Positions 28,080 to 37,551 of a stretch of DNA of 64,000 nucleotides are shown one piece after another (the stretch's first letter is position 1; each line of letters begins with the position of its first letter). Source of the DNA: Pseudomonas peli (lineage in GTDB: Bacteria > Pseudomonadota > Gammaproteobacteria > Pseudomonadales > Pseudomonadaceae). The DNA is taken from contig NZ_FMTL01000002.1 of NCBI RefSeq assembly GCF_900099645.1, positions 870,334 through 934,333 on the forward strand, read 5' to 3'. The notes below the pieces were generated by a model. It was not told where the DNA came from. It was given only the letters and a program-made list of their open reading frames with translations, and did not search any database. The translations under genes were made by a program, and so were the position numbers.

Positions 28080-28728
28080 GTTGACGCTCTATGGCTACTG
28101 GCGATCCAGCGCGGCCTACCGGGTGCGTATCGCGCTTAATCTCAAGGGCCTGGCCTACCAGCAAGTGCCGGTACATCTGGTTAAGGACGGCGGTCAGCAG
28201 CATTCGGCCGAGTATCAAGCGCTGAATCCGCAGGAGCTGCTGCCCTTGCTGGTGGACAAAGGCAACGGCGGGGTGCGCATCGCCCAGTCGCTGGCGATTC
28301 TCGAATACCTCGATGAGGTGTTTCCGACGCCGGCGCTGCTGCCCAGCGATCCGGTGCAGCGCGCTCAGGTGCGTGCCTTGTCGCTGCATATCGCCTGTGA
28401 TCTGCATCCGCTGAACAACCTGCGGGTGCTGCAGTACCTGACCGGCGAGCTTGGGGTGGGCGAGCCCGCCAAGGACATTTGGTATCGCCATTGGCTGCAC
28501 AAGGGTCTGGCTGCGGTCGAGGCTGGGCTGGCGATATTCAATGATCGCCTGTCACTCGGCGAACGGCCCGGATATCTGGAAGCCTGTCTGGTTCCGCAGC
28601 TGTATAATGCGCGCCGTTTTAACTGTGACCTTGATGCGTACCCGCGCATCCTCGCCATGGCGGCGCGTTGTGAATCTCTGGATGCCTTTAAACAGGCGGC
28701 GCCGGAGGTGCAACCCGACGTTCAGTGA
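28069..28728 (+). CDS. maiA: Maleylacetoacetate isomerase
   Basis: A glutathione S-transferase zeta-class enzyme of 219 residues that isomerises maleylacetoacetate to fumarylacetoacetate with glutathione. The N-terminal thioredoxin-like domain has LYGYWRSSAAYRVRIALNLKG, the zeta-class active-site region with the catalytic serine; glutathione-binding NPQELLPLL and QSLAILEYLDE follow. The helical C-terminal domain contains LVPQLYNARRFNCDL. It overlaps fahA by 11 bases and closes the hpd-hmgA-fahA-maiA operon. Note that the pathway order (isomerase before hydrolase) is reversed in the gene order. Confidence 0.95.
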   Translation: MNTELTLYGYWRSSAAYRVRIALNLKGLAYQQVPVHLVKDGGQQHSAEYQALNPQELLPLLVDKGNGGVRIAQSLAILEYLDEVFPTPALLPSDPVQRAQVRALSLHIACDLHPLNNLRVLQYLTGELGVGEPAKDIWYRHWLHKGLAAVEAGLAIFNDRLSLGERPGYLEACLVPQLYNARRFNCDLDAYPRILAMAARCESLDAFKQAAPEVQPDVQ

Positions 28729-28732
28729 TCCC

Positions 28733-28771
28733 AGCCGGCTTCGCCGCCGCTAGGGTCTGGCGAATCCGGCT
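28733..28771 (+). terminator. Hairpin after the homogentisate operon
   Basis: AGCCGG-C-TTCGCC pairs with GGCGAA-T-CCGGCT around a 13-base loop, 4 bases after the maiA stop. There is no T-tract, so it may be a partial terminator allowing some read-through to the transporter, or an mRNA-protecting stem. Confidence 0.45.
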
Positions 28772-28901
28772 TCCTCAGGTAGGCGCAAAGCGGCATAGCC
28801 GAGCGCAGTAGCTTTAAACCGACCTGAATGCCTTGCCACTCCGCCGCGCCACAAGCGCTGCGGGTTCTATTTCGTCACAGATAAAAACAAACAGGTGACG
28901 C

Positions 28902-30362
28902 ATGACCCGTGAAAAACCGAAGAACCTCTGGCTCTCGCGCTGGGGCTTTATTCTTGCTGCAACCGGCTCCGCTGTGGGCCTGGGCAATATCTGGAAATTC
29001 CCCTACATCACCGGCGAATACGGCGGTGGTGCGTTTGTACTGATGTACCTGGCCTGCATCCTGGCCATCGGTATTCCAGTGATGATGACCGAGATCGCCA
29101 TTGGCCGACGCGGCCGTGGCAGCCCCATCGATGCGATTGGTCGGATGGTCAAGGAAAACGGCGGCAACCCGCTGTGGAAGGCCGTCGGCGGCATGGCCAT
29201 GCTGGCCGGCTTTATGATCCTGTGTTTCTACGTGGTGGTGGCCGGTTGGGCCTTTGCCTATACGTGGAAGATGCTCGACGGCTCCTTGGCGGCAACCAGT
29301 GTCGAACAGTTGGGCGGGGTATTCGAAGCGCATAACGCCAACCCATGGCAACTCGGTGGCTGGAGCGTGTTGGTGGCGCTGCTGACCCTGTGGATTGTCG
29401 GCAAGGGCGTGCAGGCTGGTGTCGAAAAAGCCTTTCGTTGGATGATGCCGGGCCTGGCTGTAATGCTGATCGTACTGGTCGGTTATGCCTTCACCAGTGG
29501 CAGCTTCAAGGCCGGCTTCGATTTCCTGTTTACCTTCGATGCTTCGAAAATTACCGGCGAAGCGTTGCTGGCGGCTCTGGGCCATGCCTTCTTTACCCTG
29601 AGCTTGGCTTCTGGGGCGATTCTCACCTACGGCTCCTATATCCCGGATGGCCAGTCGATTACCCGCACCACCTTTATGGTGGTGGTCTGCGACACCTGCG
29701 TGGCGCTGCTAGCGGGGCTGGCGATCTTCCCGATCATCTTCGCCAATGGCATGAGCCCGAGCGCGGGGCCTGGCCTGATCTTTATGAGCTTGCCGCTGGC
29801 CTTCCAGCAGATGCCGTTCGGCACTGTCTTCGGTGTGTTGTTCTTCGCCATGGTGTCGGTGGCGGCGCTGACCTCGGCCATCTCGATGATCGAGGCACTG
29901 GTTGCCTATCTCAACGAGAAACACGGCGTCAGTCGGGTCAAGGCCGCTGCCGCGTCCGGTGCGGTGCTGCTGGTGATCAGTCTGTTGGCGATGCTCTCGT
30001 TCAACCTGCTGGCCGGTTGGACGCCGCTGGGCAAGAACTTCTTCGACTGGCTGGATTACCTGACTTCGCGCTGGATGATGCCGCTGGGCGGGATCTTCAT
30101 GGTGCTGCTGGCCGGTTACGCCCTGCGCGATGAAATCATGCGTGATGAGCTGAACCTGCCGCCGCTGGGCTATGCACTTTGGCTGTTTATGGTGCGCTAC
30201 GTCAGCCCGGTGCTGATCATGGTGGTGTTCCTCCACGCTCTGGGCTGGTTGATGTTTGACCCGATTGCCCAGTGGTACTGGATTGCTGGCGCCATTGGCT
30301 TGCTCGCGGTGTTCGGTGAAGTGCTCAGGCCACGGGTCGTACCGGTGCTCGCCGGGCGTTAA
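28902..30362 (+). CDS. Sodium-dependent transporter, SNF/NSS family
   Basis: An inner-membrane symporter of 486 residues with about twelve helices. The first helix carries the family signature WGFILAATGSAVGLGNIWKFPYI, which forms part of the sodium and substrate site; helix 6 has FTLSLASGAILTYGSYI. Bacterial members take up amino acids such as leucine, tryptophan or tyrosine. Its place just after the homogentisate operon suggests an aromatic amino acid as substrate, but it has its own 173-base upstream gap and no PhhR-like site was seen there. A strong terminator follows. Confidence 0.88.
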   Translation: MTREKPKNLWLSRWGFILAATGSAVGLGNIWKFPYITGEYGGGAFVLMYLACILAIGIPVMMTEIAIGRRGRGSPIDAIGRMVKENGGNPLWKAVGGMAMLAGFMILCFYVVVAGWAFAYTWKMLDGSLAATSVEQLGGVFEAHNANPWQLGGWSVLVALLTLWIVGKGVQAGVEKAFRWMMPGLAVMLIVLVGYAFTSGSFKAGFDFLFTFDASKITGEALLAALGHAFFTLSLASGAILTYGSYIPDGQSITRTTFMVVVCDTCVALLAGLAIFPIIFANGMSPSAGPGLIFMSLPLAFQQMPFGTVFGVLFFAMVSVAALTSAISMIEALVAYLNEKHGVSRVKAAAASGAVLLVISLLAMLSFNLLAGWTPLGKNFFDWLDYLTSRWMMPLGGIFMVLLAGYALRDEIMRDELNLPPLGYALWLFMVRYVSPVLIMVVFLHALGWLMFDPIAQWYWIAGAIGLLAVFGEVLRPRVVPVLAGR

Positions 30363-30388
30363 TCACGCCAAGCTGAGCCGCAATAGAG

Positions 30389-30423
30389 AAGGGCGCACGA
30401 GCAAAAGCCGTGCGCCCTTTTTC
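30389..30423 (+). terminator. Rho-independent terminator
   Basis: AAGGGCGCACG ... CGTGCGCCCTTTTTC: an 11-bp GC-rich stem with a short A-rich loop and T-run, directly after the SNF transporter gene. Confidence 0.92.
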
Positions 30424-30488
30424 TTACTTACAGATTGGTTCGCCATAACCTTGGCGCGGGCTTTTTGGCGATAAATCGCCACTCTCGG

Positions 30489-30516
30489 TAAGGCATCAGC
30501 GGAAACATGCCGATAA
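30489..30516 (+). promoter_or_regulatory. Candidate sigma-28 (FliA) promoter of the chemoreceptor gene
   Basis: TAAG, 16 bases, then GCCGATAA, an exact match to the -10 element of flagellar sigma-28 promoters; the spacer is one base longer than ideal. It lies about 220 bases before the chemoreceptor ATG at 30736. Chemoreceptors are common FliA targets. The other chemoreceptors here lack an obvious copy. Apart from this site and the terminator, I see nothing else in the 373-base gap 30363-30735. Confidence 0.4.
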
Positions 30517-30735
30517 ACCGGGTTATCCGCAGCTTTCGACCTTTGGCTTTATCTCGCTGAACAGCGGTTAACGGCTCTGGCTCGGGCCTTGGCGCTGATA
30601 CCTAAGCCCGGGTCAGACCTCTGGCGCAAGGGTTGCAATAAAGCGGGGCTAAACTGCCATCAGTTGTTCATGAGCTTGCCTAGGCCGCCATCACGCCGCC
30701 TTGCTGCGCTCGATAATAAAAACGGAGTTGTTGCT

Positions 30736-32691
30736 ATGTCCTCTTCTGCCGCGCGTCTGTTCGCCGATCTGTCTGTCGGAAAAAAGCTTATGTGTGGCTT
30801 CGGCCTCGTGCTGTTGCTCACAGTTGCCGTTACCGGCAGTGGCTTTCTGGCAGTGCAAGCCGTGTTGGATGGGCATGCCAGTACCAGTGGTTTGTCGGCG
30901 ATCGATGCGCAGGTGTTGCAGGCGCGCCGCGCCGAGCGTGATTTCGCTCTGCGGCAGAACAGCGAGGCCGCCGCGCAGGTGCACGAGCAGTTGGATCGGG
31001 TCGGCGCCACGCTGGCTCAGCAGCTGGCGGCCGCTTCCGGCGCCGATCAGGCGCGTCTGCAAAGCATGCAGCAGGCCATCGACGACTATCGCCGGCAGTT
31101 CGACAGCTTTGTCGAGCAGCAGAACAATGCCCGCGCGGCGCGCACGCAGATGCGTGAAGCGGCTGGTGAGGCACGTGACCAGTTTGATGTGATCGAGCTG
31201 GATATGTATGACGCCGTGCGTGAGCTGCGCCTTGAAGGTGACAAGCTGCGCGGCAGCGACCCACTGACCCTGGCGGAAACCGCCTCGGGCCTTAGCAAAC
31301 GCATGCTCGATCTGCGCGGCCATGAGAGCCAGTACATCATCGATGGCTCGGCCGAAGCGCTGGAAGAGTGGACCTATATCAATGACGACCTACAAACCGT
31401 GGCGCGCAGCCTCATGGTTTGGCTGGATGACGACCAGAAAGGCGCCATCGAAACGGCTTTGAAGGCGCTGACCCTGTATCAGCAGGCGTTCACCAATTAC
31501 CAGCAGGTACGTGGGCAGAGCCAACAGAGCGAAGTGGCCATGGTCGAGCGTGCCCAGGCCGTGCTGGCCCTGGTGGATGAAGCCAAGGTTCAGCAAGAGC
31601 AGGCCATGGCCGCTGATAGCCGCAAGGCCATGCTGTTGCTCGGCGCGATGGGCATTGCTGCGGTGATTATCGGCATGCTGGCGGCGCTGATTATCTCCCG
31701 CTTGATTGTTGCGCCCTTGCAGCAGACCGTGGTGTTTGCCCAGCGCATCGCAGCTGGCGACTTGACCCACGACCTGCCGCAGGATCGGCGTGACGAGCCG
31801 GGCCAACTGATGGCCGCCATGCAAGTGATGAGCGTGAGCCTGCGCACCCTGGTTGGGCGCATTGGCGGTGGCGTCAGCCAGATTGCTGCTGCCGCCGAGC
31901 AGCTGTCGGCGATTACCGCGCAAACCAGCATTGGTGTGCAGAACCAGAAGATGGAAACCGAACAGACCGCCACCGCTATGCATGAAATGGCTGCAACCGT
32001 GCAGGAAGTGGCGCAGAACGCCGAACAGGCTTCTTTGGCCGCCCGCGCCGCCGATCAGGAAGCGCAACAGGGCAACCAGGTGGTGCAGCAAGCTGTCAGC
32101 CAGATCAGCAGCTTGGCCAGCGAAGTTGAAGAGTCTGCCGAAGCGATTGCCGCGCTGAATCAGGAAAGCGCTCGAATTGGCGGTGTGCTGGAGGTGATTC
32201 GCAACGTAGCTGAGCAGACCAATTTGCTCGCATTGAACGCGGCGATCGAAGCCGCACGGGCTGGCGAGCAGGGGCGTGGCTTTGCTGTGGTAGCCGATGA
32301 GGTCCGCGCCCTGGCCAAGCGTGCGCAGGACTCTACCGAAGAAATTGAAGGGCTGATCGCCAGCTTGCAGCGCCTGGCTAAGGGCGCCGTGGACAAGATG
32401 GACAGCAGCCGCAATCTGACGCTGCGTACTGTCACTCTTGCTGGCGAAGCTGGCGCTGCACTGGGCCGCATCACTCAGGCGGTGAGCACCATTGAGCAGA
32501 TGAACCAGCAAATTGCTGCGGCGGCCGAAGAACAGAGCGCGGTGGCGGAAACCATCAGTGAAAGCGTGACGCGGGTGCGCGATATCGGCGAACAAAGCGC
32601 CAGTGCCAGTCAGCAAACAGCAACATCCAGTGCCGAACTGGCGCGCTTGGGCGTTGAGTTGCAGGGGCTCGTGGCGCAGTTCCGCAGCTGA
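30736..32691 (+). CDS. Methyl-accepting chemotaxis protein with large helical sensor
   Basis: A 651-residue chemoreceptor. Transmembrane helices lie at about 20-42 and 302-325, with a periplasmic region of about 260 residues between them. That region is wholly helical and rich in Gln/Ala/Glu, the size of a helical bimodular (HBM) sensor, which in McpS-like receptors binds organic acids. HAMP follows (about 325-380), then the signalling domain with the intact tip [22 protein letters not shown] and [17 protein letters not shown]. The ATG at 30736 follows GGAG; the frame upstream is not coding-like. It is convergent with the next chemoreceptor. Confidence 0.93.
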   Translation: MSSSAARLFADLSVGKKLMCGFGLVLLLTVAVTGSGFLAVQAVLDGHASTSGLSAIDAQVLQARRAERDFALRQNSEAAAQVHEQLDRVGATLAQQLAAASGADQARLQSMQQAIDDYRRQFDSFVEQQNNARAARTQMREAAGEARDQFDVIELDMYDAVRELRLEGDKLRGSDPLTLAETASGLSKRMLDLRGHESQYIIDGSAEALEEWTYINDDLQTVARSLMVWLDDDQKGAIETALKALTLYQQAFTNYQQVRGQSQQSEVAMVERAQAVLALVDEAKVQQEQAMAADSRKAMLLLGAMGIAAVIIGMLAALIISRLIVAPLQQTVVFAQRIAAGDLTHDLPQDRRDEPGQLMAAMQVMSVSLRTLVGRIGGGVSQIAAAAEQLSAITAQTSIGVQNQKMETEQTATAMHEMAATVQEVAQNAEQASLAARAADQEAQQGNQVVQQAVSQISSLASEVEESAEAIAALNQESARIGGVLEVIRNVAEQTNLLALNAAIEAARAGEQGRGFAVVADEVRALAKRAQDSTEEIEGLIASLQRLAKGAVDKMDSSRNLTLRTVTLAGEAGAALGRITQAVSTIEQMNQQIAAAAEEQSAVAETISESVTRVRDIGEQSASASQQTATSSAELARLGVELQGLVAQFRS

Positions 32692-32768
32692 TTGATGTGC
32701 GAAACTCTCCGAGCGGTTGGGCTCGGTGGGCTGACCAAGGGTATTGAGTAACCGGCTCAGCGCGTGGC

Positions 32769-34376
32769 TCAGGTCTGAAATTGCAGCACTGCGTTCTGCA
32801 TGCTGCGCGCAACACGGTCGAGGCTTTGCGCCGCATTGGCCAACTCATTGACGGTGCGGCTGTTTTGTTGCGACATCTGCGCGATATGTTCGACTTGCTG
32901 TGCCACTTCACTGCTGGCACGGCTCTGCTCGTTGATGGTTTGCGATATTTCTTCCACCACTTCAGCTGCACGGTGCGCGCCGCCACGGATTTCGTTGATC
33001 GACTCACCGGCTTGACGAGCCAGCGCCACGCCATCACTGACCCGAGTGACCCCCGTCTGCATGCTGTTCACTGCTTGTTCGGTGCTACTACGGATGCGTT
33101 CGATCATCCCGGTGATTTCTTGGGTCGATTGCGCGGTACGTGCGGCGAGGTTGCGTACTTCATCGGCTACCACGGCAAAGCCACGACCTGCTTCACCGGC
33201 GCGAGCAGCCTCAATGGCCGCGTTGAGTGCGAGCAGGTTGGTCTGTTCGGCAATGCTTTTGATCACCTGGATGATCGAGTGAATTTCTTCCGATGATTCG
33301 CCCAGCGCGGTGATGGTGGCACTGGATTCATTGACGGCTTCGGCGATCCGGCTCATGCCATCGACCACGCCCATGATGACCTGGCCGCCGTTACTGGCCA
33401 GGTGTTCCGAGTGCGAAGAAATTTCCTGAGCATTGCGTGCATGGCCGGCAATTTGTTCGATGTTTTGCATCATCTGTTCCATCGCGCCAGCCATGCTGCT
33501 GGCGCTTTGTGATTCTTCTGTGGTGCTGTGTACGATGCTCTGCGAGGCACCGTTGAGGTTGCGCGCTGTTTGCTGCAACTGCTCACCTTCCTGGCGAATG
33601 TCATCAATCATTTGCCGAAGGTTGGTTTGCATATCCGCCAGTGCTTGCTGCAGCTGTCCGGCTTCATCGTTACTGTCGATGGTGATGGTGCTACGCAGGT
33701 TGCCTTGAGCAATATTGCGCGCCACTCCGATGATTTTCTCCAGTGGGCGCAAAACGGCTTTCATCAACTGGGTAGTGAGCAGGCACAGCAGGCAGCAGAC
33801 CATCAGAATGCCGCCAATCAGCAACCAGGCTGCCTGTTGCACGGCGGCCTCGCCGTCACTACGGGTTTTTGCCGAGTGCGTTTCGATCAGGCCGCTGAGG
33901 GCTTCGTTCTTTTCTTCCAGGTCGCCAAAGCTGGCATCGAAGGCCGCCATCTGTTGCCGTGCGGCCTGTGGGTCAGTCAGAGCCAGATTGACGATGCCCT
34001 CGGCCTGCTGAATGTAGCTGGCCAGGGCTGGCTGCGATTGGCTGATGGCCTGGCGAATATCCGCACTGAGCGGCAGTTTGGCGTTGTCATTCAGGGTACG
34101 GGTAAACCATTCGCTGTGCTCGCGCAGGTCATCGCGTACTTGGGTGACCGCCGCGCTGTCGGCGGGGTCGATATAGAAGGCGGCGAGTACATCGGCGCGC
34201 AGGGCGTCATGCATCATGTCGCCCTCCAGGTGGTTGCGCAGGGCGCTGACGCTCAGCTGATTCTCGTTGAGCGCACTGGCCAGGCGGGTTTGCCCCCAGA
34301 AACCGATGCTACCCAGCAGGGTGGCTGCGAGTACGCTGATAGCACCACAGGCGATCATTTTCTGCCGGATATTCAT
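32769..34376 (-). CDS. Methyl-accepting chemotaxis protein (4HB-type sensor)
   Basis: A 535-residue receptor: helix 1 at about 7-28, a periplasmic four-helix-bundle-size region (about 29-185), helix 2 at about 186-206, HAMP ([23 protein letters not shown]), and a signalling domain with tip [22 protein letters not shown] and [17 protein letters not shown]. The helical bundle has no clear ligand motif. No CheR-binding pentapeptide is present. The start codon is preceded by a strong GGAG, but that sequence lies inside an 8-bp hairpin, so translation may be regulated. Confidence 0.93.
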   Translation of the reverse strand: MNIRQKMIACGAISVLAATLLGSIGFWGQTRLASALNENQLSVSALRNHLEGDMMHDALRADVLAAFYIDPADSAAVTQVRDDLREHSEWFTRTLNDNAKLPLSADIRQAISQSQPALASYIQQAEGIVNLALTDPQAARQQMAAFDASFGDLEEKNEALSGLIETHSAKTRSDGEAAVQQAAWLLIGGILMVCCLLCLLTTQLMKAVLRPLEKIIGVARNIAQGNLRSTITIDSNDEAGQLQQALADMQTNLRQMIDDIRQEGEQLQQTARNLNGASQSIVHSTTEESQSASSMAGAMEQMMQNIEQIAGHARNAQEISSHSEHLASNGGQVIMGVVDGMSRIAEAVNESSATITALGESSEEIHSIIQVIKSIAEQTNLLALNAAIEAARAGEAGRGFAVVADEVRNLAARTAQSTQEITGMIERIRSSTEQAVNSMQTGVTRVSDGVALARQAGESINEIRGGAHRAAEVVEEISQTINEQSRASSEVAQQVEHIAQMSQQNSRTVNELANAAQSLDRVARSMQNAVLQFQT

Positions 34377-34382
34377 GGCTAG

Positions 34383-34406
34383 ACTCCAACGGATAGAGGT
34401 TGGAGT
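34383..34406 (-). promoter_or_regulatory. Hairpin that hides the ribosome-binding site of the chemoreceptor
   Basis: On the minus-strand mRNA, ACUCCAAC pairs with GUUGGAGU around an 8-base loop, ending 6 bases before the AUG at 34376. The GGAG of the second arm is the only good ribosome-binding site (7-base spacing), so a folded stem would block initiation. It could also be read as a DNA dyad. Confidence 0.5.
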
Positions 34407-34466
34407 TCAGCCTAGACCATGCGCAGCATCTCTGTAGGGCCGGCCCATGCAGGCTGGCAGGCGCGG

Positions 34467-35546
34467 TTATGGCAAGTCGCTGCTGGCCAGCGGCACTTTA
34501 CGTAACTCATCAGCCCAGACCAGCAGCGGTACTTGCACCTCAGGCTGCCAGATGCGCGCCCACAACAGCTGCAGGCGCGATACATCGCCGCGTTCTACCG
34601 GCAGGCGCTGGATGTTGTCATGTACGCGCCATTGGACGTTTTCCAGGGTGGCGAAGTCGAAGCGGAAGGGGTGGAAACCGGTCATGCCCAGGCGGATATC
34701 GGTCACGACCAAGTGATTGCCGAGCTGGTCATAGCGCAGCACACCATTGGTAAACCAGGCCAGCCGGGCATGCGCCGGTGAATCTGCCAGCGCTGCTGCC
34801 AGGTGCGTCCCCCGGGGGATGCGCTCGAGCATCGGTGGCGTATCGTCAAACCAGCTGACCAGCGCCTCGTGGTAATCGTCGCCATCCAAAACAATCACCC
34901 GCCACAGCAGGCTGTTGAACGGCGTGGTGGTGCTGAAGATTTGCTGGGGCTCGATGCCCTGACGCGCCAGTTCGGCTTCCACGCGTTGCTCGGCCATGTA
35001 CTTACCCGCGACGGTAAAACTCAGGTACAGCGAAGACACCAGCAAGGCCAGTGCGGGCGCCTTAGTAGCCGTCTTCTGCCCAGTGGTGTCGCGTAAGCCA
35101 TAAAGCAGCCCGAGCGCTACGGCGATGCACAGTGGCACGGTGTAGAGCGGGTCGATAATAAAGATGCTCGACCATGCAGTTGGTACCGGGGTTAGCGGCC
35201 AGAGCAACTGGGTGCCATAACTGGTAAAACTGTCGAGCAATGGGTGGGTAATCAGCACCAGCCATACCGTCACGAACAGACGTTGGGCGGAATAACCAGG
35301 GTGGTTGCGAAAGCGTCGTGTGATCCATGTCAGGAACAGCGCGAGACCGGTGAGGACAAACAGCGAGTGGCTGAATCCCCGGTGATATGTCATGTCAGCC
35401 ACGGCGTCGCCATAATCGATGACTACATCCAGATCTGGCAATGTGCCGAGCATGGCGCCATAAAGCAGCGCCTTGCGTCCCTGCCAACGACCGAGCAGTG
35501 CGCCCTGAATAGTGGCGCCCAGTACCGCCTGGGTTATCGAGTCCAT
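34467..35546 (-). CDS. YdjM-like membrane-bound metal-dependent hydrolase
   Basis: A protein of 359 residues. The N-terminal two-thirds belong to the LexA-binding/inner-membrane-bound hydrolase family (DUF457/YdjM): MDSITQAVLGATIQGALLG, LGTLPDLDVVIDYGD, YHRGFSHSLF (metal-binding His/Asp residues) and LITHPLLDSFTSYGTQLLWP, among about five membrane helices. The C-terminal 180 residues are a soluble region of unknown fold. These proteins resemble phospholipase C-like metal hydrolases by motif; the substrate is not established. Single gene; the start at 35546 is the natural family start. Confidence 0.85.
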   Translation of the reverse strand: MDSITQAVLGATIQGALLGRWQGRKALLYGAMLGTLPDLDVVIDYGDAVADMTYHRGFSHSLFVLTGLALFLTWITRRFRNHPGYSAQRLFVTVWLVLITHPLLDSFTSYGTQLLWPLTPVPTAWSSIFIIDPLYTVPLCIAVALGLLYGLRDTTGQKTATKAPALALLVSSLYLSFTVAGKYMAEQRVEAELARQGIEPQQIFSTTTPFNSLLWRVIVLDGDDYHEALVSWFDDTPPMLERIPRGTHLAAALADSPAHARLAWFTNGVLRYDQLGNHLVVTDIRLGMTGFHPFRFDFATLENVQWRVHDNIQRLPVERGDVSRLQLLWARIWQPEVQVPLLVWADELRKVPLASSDLP

Positions 35547-35626
35547 GACTGATCTCTGAATTAAACAGGCGGCTAAATTAGCCGAACGCCCAGGTTTTGG
35601 CAGCGGCTAATTTTCGAGCAAAGGTT

Positions 35627-37546
35627 TCAGTGGCGGACGTGATGGTCATGCACTTCTTGGACGCTGAAGAGTAACTGCGGGCGGTTTTCGCTATACCAGG
35701 CGATTAAGCCAGGCAAAGCCATCGGCCTGCCGTAGAAGTAGCCTTGGGCATAGTCGCTGCCAAGCGAGCGAATCTGCTGGTCATCAGCACGGTCTTCAAT
35801 GCCCTCGCAGATGACGCTGAAATTGAATCCATGACAGAGCTCGATAATGCTGCGCACAACCCTCTGCATTTGCAGATCCTGGCTGATGCCCTGGATAAAG
35901 GATTTATCAATTTTTATGCGCTGCACTTTTAAGCTGCTGAGGTAGGAGAGCGAGGAGTAACCGGTGCCGAAATCATCCAGTGCAATATCAACGCCTAGTG
36001 CATTTATCTGCTGCAGAATGCCTTGGCACTCATTGAAATTGGCCACAGAAATCGACTCGGTCATTTCCAGTAGCAACTGGTCTGCGCTTATGGGCGCATC
36101 TGCTAGCCATTTGGCCAGGCTGTTAGGTAAGCGTGGGGTGAACTGGGAAGGCGATACGTTGATAGAAAAGTACAGATGCTCGCGCATCTCGTCCGGCAGT
36201 TTATAAAGATCCTGCTTCAGTCGTTGCAGCAACCAGCGGCCAAACGGTAAGCCAAGCTGATTATTCTCGGCCAGTTCCACGACTTCCAGCGGCGAGATGT
36301 AACCCATGCTTGGATGGTTCCAGCGCAGCAACACCTCAACGCCCATGACATCTTGCTTGAGCCCGAGAATCGGCTGGTAATGCAGCGCCAGGCCGGGGAA
36401 CGTGCCATTTATGGCGCGGCGTAGATCGCTCAGCAGCTGCTGGCTGCGCAGATAACGGTTGTTAATTTCTTCATCGAATACTTTGAGCCCACGGGTTTGG
36501 CTCAGGCGCATTTCGCGTGTAGCAAGCGTTGCGCAGTAGTAAAGCTTTTCGATGCTGTGAGTATTGTCGCTGTTGAATACGACGCCAATGCGAGCGTTGA
36601 CCTGAAAAAGCTGCTTATCACTCTGGAAGTCAAAGCTCAGGGCTTTTGTCAGCACTTTCAGGGTTTCAATGACCAAGTCAGCGGGGAAGCGTTCACTGAA
36701 TGTCATAAGGAACTCATCACCGCCAACGCGCGCAATAAAGCTGCCTTCGGGTTTTAACTGGTTCAAGGTCTGGCCAATTCTTTCCAGTAGACGATCGCCT
36801 GCCTCATGGCTGATGGTTTCGTTGACCGTGCGAAAGTTGTTCATCTCGATTACGGCAACAGCGCTGTATGCAGTGGGGCTGACACTGCCGGTTTGCAGTG
36901 CCAATAGGCTTTGGCGGTTGGGTAGCTGAGTCAGGGCGTCGTTGCGCGCAAGAAAGTTGTTGCGGCGGCTTTCAAAGAACAGCAGCGACAGCAGGGCTCC
37001 GCCGCAAAACAGTAAACCGAGCAGAAGGCCTTGAGTCAGAAAGCGTTGGGCATGGGCTTCATCGACGATACTGGCCGCCTCTGGGCCCGTGAAATTGCGC
37101 ACAATCAGTCGTCGAATGGGCTGTTGATACTCGCTGTAAGCCTTAATCAATTGCTCGATTTGCTCGCTAGGCTGCAGTTGGGGCGCAAACAGCAGTGCTT
37201 CATCCTGTTTCAGCTGGTTCAGTAGGCTTCTTGCCAGCGCGGCGGCATCAAAGCGCTCGCGAATCGCTCGGTTTTCTTCACCATTGAGGAAAACTTCCAA
37301 ACGGTTCCAGAGCAAGTCGTAATCAAGCTGCAGCTGTTCCGCCAGCAGCTTATCTGCCTGGAATAGTCGCAGGCTGGCATGAAACTTTAGAAATTCATGC
37401 TCAAGCTGGGCTAACGACCACGCTGATAGCTGGATACGGCTGGAGGTCAATTCTGCACTGCGCTGGCTGCTGATAAGTGATGCCGCGATACCAATGGCAA
37501 AGCCCAGCGTCACCAACAACAAAAAGACATAGCGCAGACGCCGCAT
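35627..37546 (-). CDS. GGDEF/EAL c-di-GMP protein with periplasmic sensor
   Basis: A 639-residue inner-membrane protein: helix 1 at about 8-26, a periplasmic helical region of about 140 residues, helix 2 at about 172-191, GGDEF domain 200-360 and EAL domain 375-625. The GGDEF motif itself is intact (275-279), but the first metal-binding segment reads IEMNNF instead of the usual DIDxF, so cyclase activity is doubtful and the domain may only bind GTP. The EAL domain keeps its catalytic residues: EVLLR (404-408), N463, E494 in LEMTES and DDFGTGYSS (524-532). It probably degrades c-di-GMP. It lies 5 bases after a periplasmic partner gene. Confidence 0.92.
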   Translation of the reverse strand: MRRLRYVFLLLVTLGFAIGIAASLISSQRSAELTSSRIQLSAWSLAQLEHEFLKFHASLRLFQADKLLAEQLQLDYDLLWNRLEVFLNGEENRAIRERFDAAALARSLLNQLKQDEALLFAPQLQPSEQIEQLIKAYSEYQQPIRRLIVRNFTGPEAASIVDEAHAQRFLTQGLLLGLLFCGGALLSLLFFESRRNNFLARNDALTQLPNRQSLLALQTGSVSPTAYSAVAVIEMNNFRTVNETISHEAGDRLLERIGQTLNQLKPEGSFIARVGGDEFLMTFSERFPADLVIETLKVLTKALSFDFQSDKQLFQVNARIGVVFNSDNTHSIEKLYYCATLATREMRLSQTRGLKVFDEEINNRYLRSQQLLSDLRRAINGTFPGLALHYQPILGLKQDVMGVEVLLRWNHPSMGYISPLEVVELAENNQLGLPFGRWLLQRLKQDLYKLPDEMREHLYFSINVSPSQFTPRLPNSLAKWLADAPISADQLLLEMTESISVANFNECQGILQQINALGVDIALDDFGTGYSSLSYLSSLKVQRIKIDKSFIQGISQDLQMQRVVRSIIELCHGFNFSVICEGIEDRADDQQIRSLGSDYAQGYFYGRPMALPGLIAWYSENRPQLLFSVQEVHDHHVRH

Positions 37547-37551
37547 CTGAA

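Noticed and set aside
31390..32616. 408-codon minus-strand open frame
   Set aside because: Antisense to the chemoreceptor at 30736; low-complexity His/Gln/Leu composition is typical of a shadow frame.
32709..32726. CCGAGC/GCTCGG stem between two convergent chemoreceptors
   Set aside because: Only 6 bp with no T-run; too weak to list as a terminator.
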